From Flammeovirga sp. SJP92 (GTDB taxonomy: Bacteria > Bacteroidota > Bacteroidia > Cytophagales > Flammeovirgaceae): a stretch of 64,000 nucleotides of DNA. This document shows positions 18,025-26,383 of the stretch, one piece after another (position 1 is the stretch's first letter; each line of letters starts with the position of its first letter). The translations under genes and the position numbers were made by a program. The notes beneath the pieces are model-generated. The model did no database searches, had not been told where the DNA came from, and was given only the letters and a program-made list of their open reading frames with translations. The DNA lies in contig NZ_LQAQ01000078.1 of the NCBI RefSeq assembly GCF_001583495.1, positions 33,265 through 97,264 on the forward strand, read 5' to 3'.

Positions 18025-21000
18025 ATGAGAAAACTACTTACCTTTTTATTAGGTAGCTTATTAGCTACGTCTAATTTGTGGGCACAGAGTATTTCTGTGG
18101 ACATCAGTAAGAAACAACAGCAGTTTTTAGGAGCTGGGGGAACCTGTGACAGTTACATTGGTCACTGGTTAAGTATGTCAGATGAGAATAGGCTTTTGGC
18201 ATCGAAAATGGTGGCAGAAGATATTCACCTTGATTTTGTCAAGCATTATATCAATGGCAGACCTACAGAGGAGAATGAAAAACAATACAACAACTTTACA
18301 GCTTTTGTAGAAGACATCCGTAAGATCAATCCAGATATCAAAGTACAAATGTGTGTGCAGGATATTCCTGAAGATCTAAGAAGAGATCCAGATAAGAAAA
18401 AAGAATTTGATGATAGTGATCCTGAAATTTATGATAAAATGGCTCAATATTACTATTCTGTAATTGAGGGTTTTCATGATAGAGGTGTGCAGATTGATGA
18501 ATTAGATATTCTCAACGAGCCAGGAGGTACAGGTTTTGCCGTTTACTATGGTGGCCTTTATAAATATTCAGTGCCGAAATTGCGTGAAATGATTGAAGAT
18601 CCTTCTATCAATACTAAAGGAATGAAAATGCCTCATATTGGAGGTACCAGTCAGTGGAGCGTTTTGGGTGTAATCAAATGGTTTGACGTATGGAAAGCAG
18701 AAATTCCTGAAGCATATGATGAAATTGATGTAGTGTCTACACATGGTTATAGAAACGGATGGGATGAGAAAAACTATAAAGATATCTATGACTACATTGA
18801 TGGTTTACCTTTCCAAAATAATGAGCAAACTGGTAAATTACAGAAAGGTGATGGTTTATATGAAATCTTCGAACAATCTGAGCCAGATTATATTGGTGAT
18901 GTTTCAATGGGTATGCGTATCAGTGATGCCATTAATGGAGGTGTGAACCACTTTTTCATTTTCAATATCAATAACTCTTCAGGAAATAACGCAGCACTTC
19001 TTCAAACACCTTCAGGTGGTTCTCCAGTTAAATCAAAAGTGTATGATGGTTTCAAACAATTGACATCTTCATATCCTCTTGGCTCTTACTGTTTGCCAGA
19101 AAGAGGAATGAAAGATATGGAGCTTACACGTGTATTGGCGATGAGAGATGGTGATGAAAATGTAGTATACCTAAACATTACCAATATTGCTCCTGAAGCA
19201 CAGACGATCTCTATTGATTTTAATGACAATGGTGCTAATCAAGGTATTGCTGCTGTTCAATCATGGGTGAGTACGCAAGCTTACGATATTGAGGAAGTAA
19301 TGAACCTTAACTATACGCAGTCAGTAGATAAAATTTCATTCGATGCTTCTCCATTTAGTGTAAATACACTTAAAATCACTTTAGATCCAAATGGTGGAGC
19401 TGTTTCATTAAAGCCTCAAACTATTGAATTTCCTGCAATCGAAGAGCAGTTTTTAAGAAGCACTTATACATTAGATGCTGTGACTAGTTCAGGATTGCCT
19501 GTTCAATATGAAGTAGTAGATGGTCCTGCAGTGATTAATGATGGTGTGATGACTTTTTCTGGAGAAGGACAAGTGAAAATCAGAGCTTATCATATGGGTA
19601 ATGAAGAGTTTGATGGTGCACCTTCAGTGATAAGATCATTTAAAGTAATTACAGGCGCATTGGTGAATGTTGCTAAAGGGAAGACTATCTTTTCAGTAAC
19701 AAATGAAGATGCGAACTATCCTGCTAAATACCTTATCGATGGAGATAAAATAAATAAAACCAGCCGTTGGATTACTGAAAAGGATATTCCTTTGCCACAT
19801 GAAGTTGTGATTGATTTGGAAGAACCTTATGATATTACTGGAGTTGGAATGTGGTCTGGTAGTTCAGATGGAGTATATAGCAATCCATTAGTTGGATTTG
19901 AAATGAGTGTGGAAGTTGATGGACAATGGATCAAAGTGTTGGAAGAAACAGATAACAGAAACCCAGAGTATATTAAATTCTTTGATAAAATAACTGCTCA
20001 AAAAGTAAAGCTTCAAGTCAATAACTTAGATAAAGGTACGGACACAAGAATGCGAATGTTTGAGCTAGAGGTTTATGCCGCGGACGATACTGAAATTGAG
20101 TGGAATTTGGAGGAAGGAATTGTGATGTTAGGGGATGAAATTCAGATGGAAGCCACTTCTTCAACCGGAGAACCTGTAACTTTTGCAACAAGTGATGAGA
20201 GTATTGCAACACTGAATGAGACCAACTTACTTACAATTGTAGGAGCTGGTAATGTTCAAATTTCAGCTACTACTAACACAGCACAAGGGGTACCGGTGAC
20301 GTTCAATAAAACATTGAATGCAAGAAAAGAAAACACAATCACTTGGGAGCAGGATATTGCCAAACTTGCAGTTGGAGGTGCTTACTCTTTAGCCGCACAA
20401 GGGGGCTCAAAAGTGAAATATTTATTAAAAGAAGATTCCGATGCTGCTATTCTTGAAGGAAGCTCATTGAGAGGTAATGAAGTTGGTAATATTACGGTAA
20501 TTGCATACGCAGAAGCGGATCAAGTATATATTGAGTCTGAAAGATTAGAAAAAGCAGTAGTAGTTAAATATCAAGATGAGATTGATTGGAGTGAGCAAGT
20601 CACTACACTTAAAGTAGGAGGAGAGGTATCTTTGACAGCCTTTTCAATTTACACAGATCAAGAAGTAAATTTCATCGTTGATGATGCGTCTATTGCAGTA
20701 GTTGAAGAGGGTAAATTAGTTGGCAAATCCGCAGGATCAGTGACCTTGAAAGCGATGACATCAGAGACTGAAACACTTTTTGCGGCGGTTGAAGTTTCCA
20801 AGACCTTTAAAGTTGAAACAGATGATGTGACAAGCGTAGATGTACCTTCATTGGATCAATTGGTATACCCTAACCCAAATAATGGATTATTCCAAATCAG
20901 AAACTTGAAGGCAAATGAAGTCATTCATGTATTTAATGGAGTGGGTGTATTAGTGAAATCTATTGATATCCAAGACCCTGCAGGAACAATTGACCTGTCA

Positions 21001-21072
21001 GATTTGGTGAAAGGTATTTACTATATCAAAACATCAAATAATACAAACAACCTCAAAATATTAATTAAGTAA
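18025..21072 (+). CDS. T9SS-exported clan GH-A glycosidase (GH30-like) with discoidin and Ig-like domains
   Basis: 1015 residues; signal peptide 1-20 (LWA-Q). The catalytic part (about 22-455) opens with QQFLGAGGTCDSY, like the GH30 start, and carries the acid/base Glu165 in LDILNEPGG. The likely nucleophile is Glu286 in FEQSEPDY. Then follow a fibrinogen/MBT-type stretch (460-545), an F5/8 type C (discoidin, CBM32-like) domain (547-690; NVAKGKT, ASRWI-like start), several bacterial Ig-like repeats (690-935) and a type IX sorting domain (946-1015; VYPNPNNGLFQI to KILIK). It should be secreted to the cell surface and act as an endo- or exo-enzyme on the polysaccharide. The family is distant from those I know well; sugar specificity is open. 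Confidence 0.82.
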   Translation: MRKLLTFLLGSLLATSNLWAQSISVDISKKQQQFLGAGGTCDSYIGHWLSMSDENRLLASKMVAEDIHLDFVKHYINGRPTEENEKQYNNFTAFVEDIRKINPDIKVQMCVQDIPEDLRRDPDKKKEFDDSDPEIYDKMAQYYYSVIEGFHDRGVQIDELDILNEPGGTGFAVYYGGLYKYSVPKLREMIEDPSINTKGMKMPHIGGTSQWSVLGVIKWFDVWKAEIPEAYDEIDVVSTHGYRNGWDEKNYKDIYDYIDGLPFQNNEQTGKLQKGDGLYEIFEQSEPDYIGDVSMGMRISDAINGGVNHFFIFNINNSSGNNAALLQTPSGGSPVKSKVYDGFKQLTSSYPLGSYCLPERGMKDMELTRVLAMRDGDENVVYLNITNIAPEAQTISIDFNDNGANQGIAAVQSWVSTQAYDIEEVMNLNYTQSVDKISFDASPFSVNTLKITLDPNGGAVSLKPQTIEFPAIEEQFLRSTYTLDAVTSSGLPVQYEVVDGPAVINDGVMTFSGEGQVKIRAYHMGNEEFDGAPSVIRSFKVITGALVNVAKGKTIFSVTNEDANYPAKYLIDGDKINKTSRWITEKDIPLPHEVVIDLEEPYDITGVGMWSGSSDGVYSNPLVGFEMSVEVDGQWIKVLEETDNRNPEYIKFFDKITAQKVKLQVNNLDKGTDTRMRMFELEVYAADDTEIEWNLEEGIVMLGDEIQMEATSSTGEPVTFATSDESIATLNETNLLTIVGAGNVQISATTNTAQGVPVTFNKTLNARKENTITWEQDIAKLAVGGAYSLAAQGGSKVKYLLKEDSDAAILEGSSLRGNEVGNITVIAYAEADQVYIESERLEKAVVVKYQDEIDWSEQVTTLKVGGEVSLTAFSIYTDQEVNFIVDDASIAVVEEGKLVGKSAGSVTLKAMTSETETLFAAVEVSKTFKVETDDVTSVDVPSLDQLVYPNPNNGLFQIRNLKANEVIHVFNGVGVLVKSIDIQDPAGTIDLSDLVKGIYYIKTSNNTNNLKILIK

Positions 21073-21128
21073 CACCTCATAGAAACACCTAGAATAACGA
21101 ATAAATAGTTGGAATAAGTTGATAAAGT

Positions 21129-21166
21129 CATCCCTTGTTTACTTGTAAATAGAGGGGTGGCTTTTT
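21129..21166 (+). terminator. Terminator after the T9SS GH-A enzyme
   Basis: CATCCCT / AGGGGTG stem with one G-T pair and an AT-rich loop, followed by CTTTTTTCATTTTT. It begins 57 bp after the stop codon. Confidence 0.65.
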
Positions 21167-21298
21167 TCATTTTTAATGAAAAGTCAGGGCTGATAGGTTA
21201 TGGATTTCAATTCATTTAGCTTTAAGGAGATAAAATCAACATTTTTTCCTAAAGAATTTTAAAATAGTAGAATAAATATTTAAAACTTAAATCTATAA

Positions 21299-21313
21299 TT
21301 GCTATATTAGCAA
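21299..21313. promoter_or_regulatory. PUL operator palindrome, copy 4
   Basis: TTGCTATATTAGCAA, only 26 bp before the ATG of the symporter gene, so it lies at or just downstream of the likely transcription start. That position would fit repression. Confidence 0.78.
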
Positions 21314-21339
21314 TATAATAAAGAAACTAGTTTTTTAAG

Positions 21340-23016
21340 ATGGGAGCGTTTGATTTTTTAGTGATACTAATTTTTTCCCTAATTGTATTAGGTGTAGGAA
21401 TTACATTTTCGAGAGAGAAAGATTTAAAGGGGTTTTTCGCAGGCGGTGGAGCAGTGCCTTGGGGTATGAGCGGTTTATCGCTTTTTATGGGCTTCTTCTC
21501 TGCAGGAACTTTTGTAGTATGGGGAGCCATTGCTTATGAGTATGGTGCAGTGGCAATTGCGATTCAATGGACGATGTGTATAGCAGGCTTCTTAGTAGGT
21601 AAACTGATTGTAGAGAAGTGGCATAAAACGGGTGCTGTGACAGTCGCAGAATATTTGAGATTTAGATTTGATGGTGACACACAAAAGGTATTTACTTATT
21701 TATTTTTATTAATGTCTTTTGCCTACACAGGGGCTTTCTTATATCCTGTAGCAAAGATTATCAGCGTGTCATTAGATGCGTCAATCTATACTTGTATTTT
21801 GGTATTGGGCATATTTATGATCTTATATACCACACTTGGAGGATTAAAAGCAGTAATGGTCACAGATGTATTGCAGTTTGTTATTTTATTGTCCGCCATC
21901 ATTATTGTCATTCCTTTAGCTTTGAATTATGTGGGTGGTGTAGACAATTTTGTAAATAATTCACCAGAAGGATTCTTTGAATTGGTCAACAAGCAATACT
22001 CTCCATTATTTTTATTGTCGTTTGGAGTATACAATTCAATTTTTATTGGTGGTAACTGGGCCTACGTCCAACGCTACACTTCCGTATCAACTCCAAAAGC
22101 AGCGAAAAAGGTAGCTTACTTATTTGGAGGGTTATATATTTTCAGTCCAATTTTATGGATGTTGCCTCCAATGATTTATAAAGTAGTTGATCCCAATCTA
22201 ATGGGACTTGAGATAGAAGGAGCATATTTATTAATGTGTCAGAAAGTATTGCCGGAAGGAATGTTAGGTTTGATGATCGGAGGAATGTTGTTCGCTACAG
22301 CAAGTTCCGTAAATGGCTCCCTAAATATTTCAGCAGCGGTGATTACAAATGATATTGTTTTAAAACTGAAACCGAATTTATCAGACAAACAAAAAATACA
22401 AGTGGCCCGAATGGCAACAATCTTTTGTGGAGTCTTTGCTATCGGTGTGGCACTTTTAGTTCCATCAGTAGGAGGTATTGTCAATGTGGTACTCAGCATT
22501 AGTGCCGTAACCGGAACATCGCTTTACGCTCCTCCAATCTGGAGTTTGTTTTCAGAGCGATTGGGAAAATCACAAATAATTAAAATTACAATTGCAAGTT
22601 TGTTGATTAATGTAATACTTAAAATTCTGCCAATGGTGATGGATTGGGAAGGTTTAAGTAGGGCAATTGAAATGTTAGTAGGTGTCGTTGTTCCGTTTTC
22701 GTTATTAGCAATAAACGAATTGCTTCAAAAAGCAAAAGACAGCATTGAACTTCATCAAGTCAATGAGATAGCAAAAAGGAGAGAGGAAGTGGTTGAAACT
22801 GCAGGAACAAATGCTTTCAGCTTAAAAGTAATGAGTTATTCATTATTTGCGGTTTGTATCTTATTCTTAGGGATTGCCACTACAGGAGAAGACGGTTGGA
22901 CTTGGCTCGTGGGAATAGGGGCAATCATTGCAGTGATGGCTTATGTTTTACTGAGAAAAGCCAATAATGCGGTGAAAGAAGAAGAACATTTAGAATTAAA
23001 AGTAAAGAGAAATTAA
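21340..23016 (+). CDS. Sodium/solute symporter of the SSS family
   Basis: 558 residues, no signal peptide but a first membrane helix right at the N terminus (FDFLVILIFSLIVLGVGI). It has about 13-14 hydrophobic helices. Family marks are GGGAVPWGMSGLSLFMGFFSAGTFVVWGAIAYEYG after TM1 (the SSS substrate and sodium region), LYTTLGGLKAVMVTDVLQF and the later GMLFATASSVNGSLNISAAV. SSS proteins couple sodium influx to uptake of sugars or carboxylates. In this locus it most likely takes a released monosaccharide or its oxidised form across the inner membrane. A perfect operator copy sits 26 bp before the ATG; the FAD enzyme gene follows after a hairpin. Confidence 0.92.
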   Translation: MGAFDFLVILIFSLIVLGVGITFSREKDLKGFFAGGGAVPWGMSGLSLFMGFFSAGTFVVWGAIAYEYGAVAIAIQWTMCIAGFLVGKLIVEKWHKTGAVTVAEYLRFRFDGDTQKVFTYLFLLMSFAYTGAFLYPVAKIISVSLDASIYTCILVLGIFMILYTTLGGLKAVMVTDVLQFVILLSAIIIVIPLALNYVGGVDNFVNNSPEGFFELVNKQYSPLFLLSFGVYNSIFIGGNWAYVQRYTSVSTPKAAKKVAYLFGGLYIFSPILWMLPPMIYKVVDPNLMGLEIEGAYLLMCQKVLPEGMLGLMIGGMLFATASSVNGSLNISAAVITNDIVLKLKPNLSDKQKIQVARMATIFCGVFAIGVALLVPSVGGIVNVVLSISAVTGTSLYAPPIWSLFSERLGKSQIIKITIASLLINVILKILPMVMDWEGLSRAIEMLVGVVVPFSLLAINELLQKAKDSIELHQVNEIAKRREEVVETAGTNAFSLKVMSYSLFAVCILFLGIATTGEDGWTWLVGIGAIIAVMAYVLLRKANNAVKEEEHLELKVKRN

Positions 23017-23027
23017 AAAATAGCTAT

Positions 23028-23092
23028 AGCTCCAGTGATGTGTCTGCCTTATCACTTTTGGAAATGCGAATCACATTTTCAACACTGGAGCT
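23028..23092 (+). terminator. Long hairpin after the symporter gene, possible terminator
   Basis: AGCTCCAGTG at 23028-23037 pairs with CACTGGAGCT at 23083-23092, a perfect 10-bp outer stem with partly pairing interior; followed by TCGTTATT. Confidence 0.5.
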
Positions 23093-23162
23093 TCGTTATT
23101 ATCAGTGAATAATTAATCGTTATTCAAAATAATAATAGTTGAAAAAACTAGACTGAAGAATT

Positions 23163-25442
23163 ATGATTCAAGAATCTTATAGCAAAAACAGAAGCCTTAA
23201 GGAAGTTTCAATTGAAACGGACTTATTAATTGTAGGTGGAGGATTATCAGGGACTTGTGCGGCAATTACAGCGGCTCGTCAGGGTGTAAAGGTAGTTTTG
23301 GTACAAGACAGGCCAGTATTAGGGGGAAATGCCTCTAGTGAAGTGAGATTGTGGGCTTTAGGGGCTACTTCCCATATGGGAAACAACAATAGATGGTCTA
23401 GAGAAACAGGTGTGACAGGTGAAATTCTAGAAGAAAATCTCTATAGAAATAAAGAAGGTAATGCTTTGATCTTCGATACTATTCTGATTGAAAAGGTAAA
23501 GCAGGAAGAAAACATTACTTTGTTGCTGAATACATCTGCTTTTGAAGTAGCACATGAGAATACAAGTATTCAAGCTGTCAAGGCTTTTAATAGCCAAAAT
23601 TCAACACTTTATACTCTAAGTGCCAAGCGTTTTTGTGATGCATCTGGAGATGGCGTATTGTCATTCTTGGCAGGGGCTTCATTTAGAATGGGGGCTGAAA
23701 CAATAGAGGAATTTGGTGAAAAAATGGCTCCAAATGTAGAGCAGTATGGAGAATTATTAGGTCATACTATTTATTTCTACACCAAAGACACAGGAAAACC
23801 CGTCAATTTTACTCCTCCAGCGTATGCTTTGAAGGACATTACTGAGTTGCCAAGATTTAAAAATATCCAGGCAGATCATACCGGTTGTAATTACTGGTGG
23901 ATTGAATATGGAGGACGTTTTGATACAATTCACGAAACGGAGAACATCAAATATGAGCTTTGGAAAATCGTTTATGGTATCTGGAATTATATCAAGAACT
24001 CTGGTAAGTTTCCTGAAGCGGAAAATATGACGCTGGAGTGGGTAGGAACAGTACCAGGTAAGCGTGAAAGTAGACGTTTTGAGGGCTTATACATGATGAA
24101 ACAGCAAGATGTCATTGAGCAAAGAAAGTTTGATGATGCAATTGCACATGGTGGTTGGGCACTTGATTTACACCCTTCTGATGGTGTGTATTCTTCACTG
24201 CCTAGTTGTACGCAGTGGCACTCAAAAGGGACGTATCAAATTCCTTTAAGTACAGCCATCAGTAGAGATATTGATAATTTGTACTTTGCTGGTAGACTGA
24301 TTAGTGTTTCACATGTGGCGTTTGGATCTACAAGAGTAATGCTGACAAGTGCAGTTGCGGCAGAAGGTACGGCAGTAGCAGCGGCTTATTCTATCAAAAA
24401 TGATGTGCTTCCAAAGGATACTGTGGAGAAAGAACATATTGAGAAAATTCAGCAAGCACTTTTAGAGAAGTCCTCTTACATCCCTCATTTGAAGTTGGAT
24501 AAGTCTAACTTCTTGAGTGCGAAAGCAAAGGTTACTGTATCATCAGAGTTGAATTTAGCAGAATTGAGACCTTCAAATACTTGGAAAACATTACAAATGC
24601 CAACAGCTCAGATGTTGCCGATCACCAGTGATCAAAAGACATTGGAGTTGAGAGTTCCAATTATTGCGGGGAAAGAAACTACTGTAGATGTGGAGTTGAA
24701 AGTCAGCCTTGATGCAACCAACTTTACACCTGAAAAAGTAGTAGGAATTCAATCAAAAGAAATAGAAAAAGGACATCAATTTGTTGATTTAAAATTTGAT
24801 GTGTCTGACTTAGAAGATCGATATGTTTTTGTTTGTTTTGCCCCTAATCCAGACTTGCAATTGAATTATTCAGAGGATAGAATTACGGGTATATTATCTG
24901 TTTTCAGAAAAGAAAATAAAGCCGTGTCGAATTTCGGTCAGCAAGAACCACCATCGGATATTGGTATCGATGCATTTGAATTCTGGACACCTCAACGCCG
25001 TCCTGAAGGTCAAAATATCACAATGCAACTTCAGACGCCATTATTCATTGGTAAGAAAGAGCATTTAGATTCAGGAATTATTAGGCCTGTAACATCTACC
25101 AATGCATGGATTGCCGCTCTGGATGATGCCTATCCAACATTGACATTAGAATGGGAAAATGTGGAGGAAATTTCTTCGATGAAACTTTATTTTGATGCAG
25201 ATTTGGACCATGCCATGGAGAGTACGCAATTTGGCCATCCAGAGTCAATTGTCCCTTATTGTGTGGAATCTTTCAGAATAAAAGATGAGAATGGAAAATG
25301 TCTATTTCAAACCGAAAACAATCATACTACACTCTGTGAAATAACTTTTGATCAACCTGTAAAAACATCGAAGTTAACGGTAGAATTTGATCGTAAGGAT
25401 AGCAGAATTCCAGTATCTCTTTTTGATGTAATTTGTGACTAA
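23163..25442 (+). CDS. FAD-dependent oxidoreductase with C-terminal beta-rich domain
   Basis: 759 residues, no signal peptide, so cytoplasmic. Residues 21-50 form a Rossmann dinucleotide site (TDLLIVGGGLSGTCAA, Gly-X-Gly-X-X-Gly) ending with the acidic/polar residue after VVLVQD. The PVLGGNASSEVRLW segment and the DASGDGVLSFLAGA and NLYFAGRLISVSHVAFGSTRVM segments are typical of the FAD_oxidored group (PF12831-like). After about residue 440 comes a region rich in beta strands (to 759) that I do not recognise. The family is often found beside glycan-degradation genes, but its substrate is not established here. By position, between the symporter and the IclR gene, it may oxidise the imported sugar or a glycoside; this is inference. 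Confidence 0.85.
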   Translation: MIQESYSKNRSLKEVSIETDLLIVGGGLSGTCAAITAARQGVKVVLVQDRPVLGGNASSEVRLWALGATSHMGNNNRWSRETGVTGEILEENLYRNKEGNALIFDTILIEKVKQEENITLLLNTSAFEVAHENTSIQAVKAFNSQNSTLYTLSAKRFCDASGDGVLSFLAGASFRMGAETIEEFGEKMAPNVEQYGELLGHTIYFYTKDTGKPVNFTPPAYALKDITELPRFKNIQADHTGCNYWWIEYGGRFDTIHETENIKYELWKIVYGIWNYIKNSGKFPEAENMTLEWVGTVPGKRESRRFEGLYMMKQQDVIEQRKFDDAIAHGGWALDLHPSDGVYSSLPSCTQWHSKGTYQIPLSTAISRDIDNLYFAGRLISVSHVAFGSTRVMLTSAVAAEGTAVAAAYSIKNDVLPKDTVEKEHIEKIQQALLEKSSYIPHLKLDKSNFLSAKAKVTVSSELNLAELRPSNTWKTLQMPTAQMLPITSDQKTLELRVPIIAGKETTVDVELKVSLDATNFTPEKVVGIQSKEIEKGHQFVDLKFDVSDLEDRYVFVCFAPNPDLQLNYSEDRITGILSVFRKENKAVSNFGQQEPPSDIGIDAFEFWTPQRRPEGQNITMQLQTPLFIGKKEHLDSGIIRPVTSTNAWIAALDDAYPTLTLEWENVEEISSMKLYFDADLDHAMESTQFGHPESIVPYCVESFRIKDENGKCLFQTENNHTTLCEITFDQPVKTSKLTVEFDRKDSRIPVSLFDVICD

Positions 25443-25607
25443 AAGTTAATAGTTGTGATAATTTAACTGAGAGTTGATGTTTTTGTAAAAAAAATAGATT
25501 TTCACCCCCTTTTTGATGAAATAAGTTAATAAAAGGCTGTTACATTTTTGTACATTGCAAAGAAATATGTCAGCGAGTATTAATCAAATTTCTAATGAAC
25601 ACTAACT

Positions 25608-26327
25608 ATGATTAGATCAAAAAGACCGGCACAGCCAATACAAGGCTTAATTGATGGATTGGAAGTGTTACAGACATTAACCGTATTAGATAAACCGGCT
25701 TCAGTTAAGGATATATCTGAGATGCTAAACATGGAAAAAACCAAAGTGAACCGTCTACTTAGAACGCTTTCCTTTTTAGGCTATACCTATCAAGATAGCC
25801 AAAGAAGGTACATTCCAGGTGCGGCGGTGCATGTTTTAGCCGCTCATTCATTACATGCTTCTAAAGTATTTCAGATTGCGTTCAAGTATATCGAACCGCT
25901 TTTGGAATTAGATTGTGTAGTGGCAATTGGGGTTTTATGGAACAATCATGTTTCTTATTTGTATCACTGGTCACCGGGTATGTCTACAATGGAAGCCATT
26001 GGTAAAATGGCCGTTTATCCTTTAGAAAAATCTTCTATTGGACAAATTTTATTAGCACATAGAGACGAAGTAGATTTGGACTATGTAGTGAAAGACTTAA
26101 AACTGAGCAAAGAATATACAGATCAGTTGAAAATAGATAAAGAAAACGGTTATAGCGTTATTAAAAACGAGAAGACAAGTATTGCAGTAAGAGTGAATAC
26201 AGCAGATGATATTGCTATCGCTCTTTCTGATTTTGATGGAAACCATACAAACGAAGAAGTGGTTGAGTTATTGAAGAAAACAACACTTCAAATTCAATCT
26301 GCTTTTCAGGCGGCTTCCGGAAGATAA
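25608..26327 (+). CDS. IclR family transcriptional regulator
   Basis: 239 residues. Residues about 12-72 form the IclR winged helix-turn-helix (GLIDGLEVLQTLTVLDKPASVKDISEMLNMEKTKVNRLLRTLSFLGY). Residues 85-235 form the effector-binding domain (LDCVVAIGVLWNNHVSYLYHW ... MAVYPLEKSSIGQILLA). IclR proteins are dimers that bind short palindromes and respond to small metabolites. It is the only transcription factor in the PUL, and the window holds six perfect 15-bp palindromes in front of PUL genes, so it is the prime candidate to control them. No perfect palindrome stands before its own gene. The next gene, GH30, starts 56 bp downstream. Confidence 0.92.
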   Translation: MIRSKRPAQPIQGLIDGLEVLQTLTVLDKPASVKDISEMLNMEKTKVNRLLRTLSFLGYTYQDSQRRYIPGAAVHVLAAHSLHASKVFQIAFKYIEPLLELDCVVAIGVLWNNHVSYLYHWSPGMSTMEAIGKMAVYPLEKSSIGQILLAHRDEVDLDYVVKDLKLSKEYTDQLKIDKENGYSVIKNEKTSIAVRVNTADDIAIALSDFDGNHTNEEVVELLKKTTLQIQSAFQAASGR

Positions 26328-26348
26328 TTTCAAACTGACAAGTCTATC

Positions 26349-26365
26349 GTTTCTATTAGCGAAAC
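26349..26365. promoter_or_regulatory. Degenerate operator-like palindrome before the GH30 gene
   Basis: GTTTCTATTAGCGAAAC has perfect 5-bp outer arms and an inner TTAGC like one half of the PUL operator. It lies 18 bp upstream of the GH30 ATG at 26384. Two of the six inner arm bases differ from the perfect sites, so binding by the same regulator is uncertain. Confidence 0.3.
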
Positions 26366-26383
26366 ATTTTGTGATTAAAAGAA

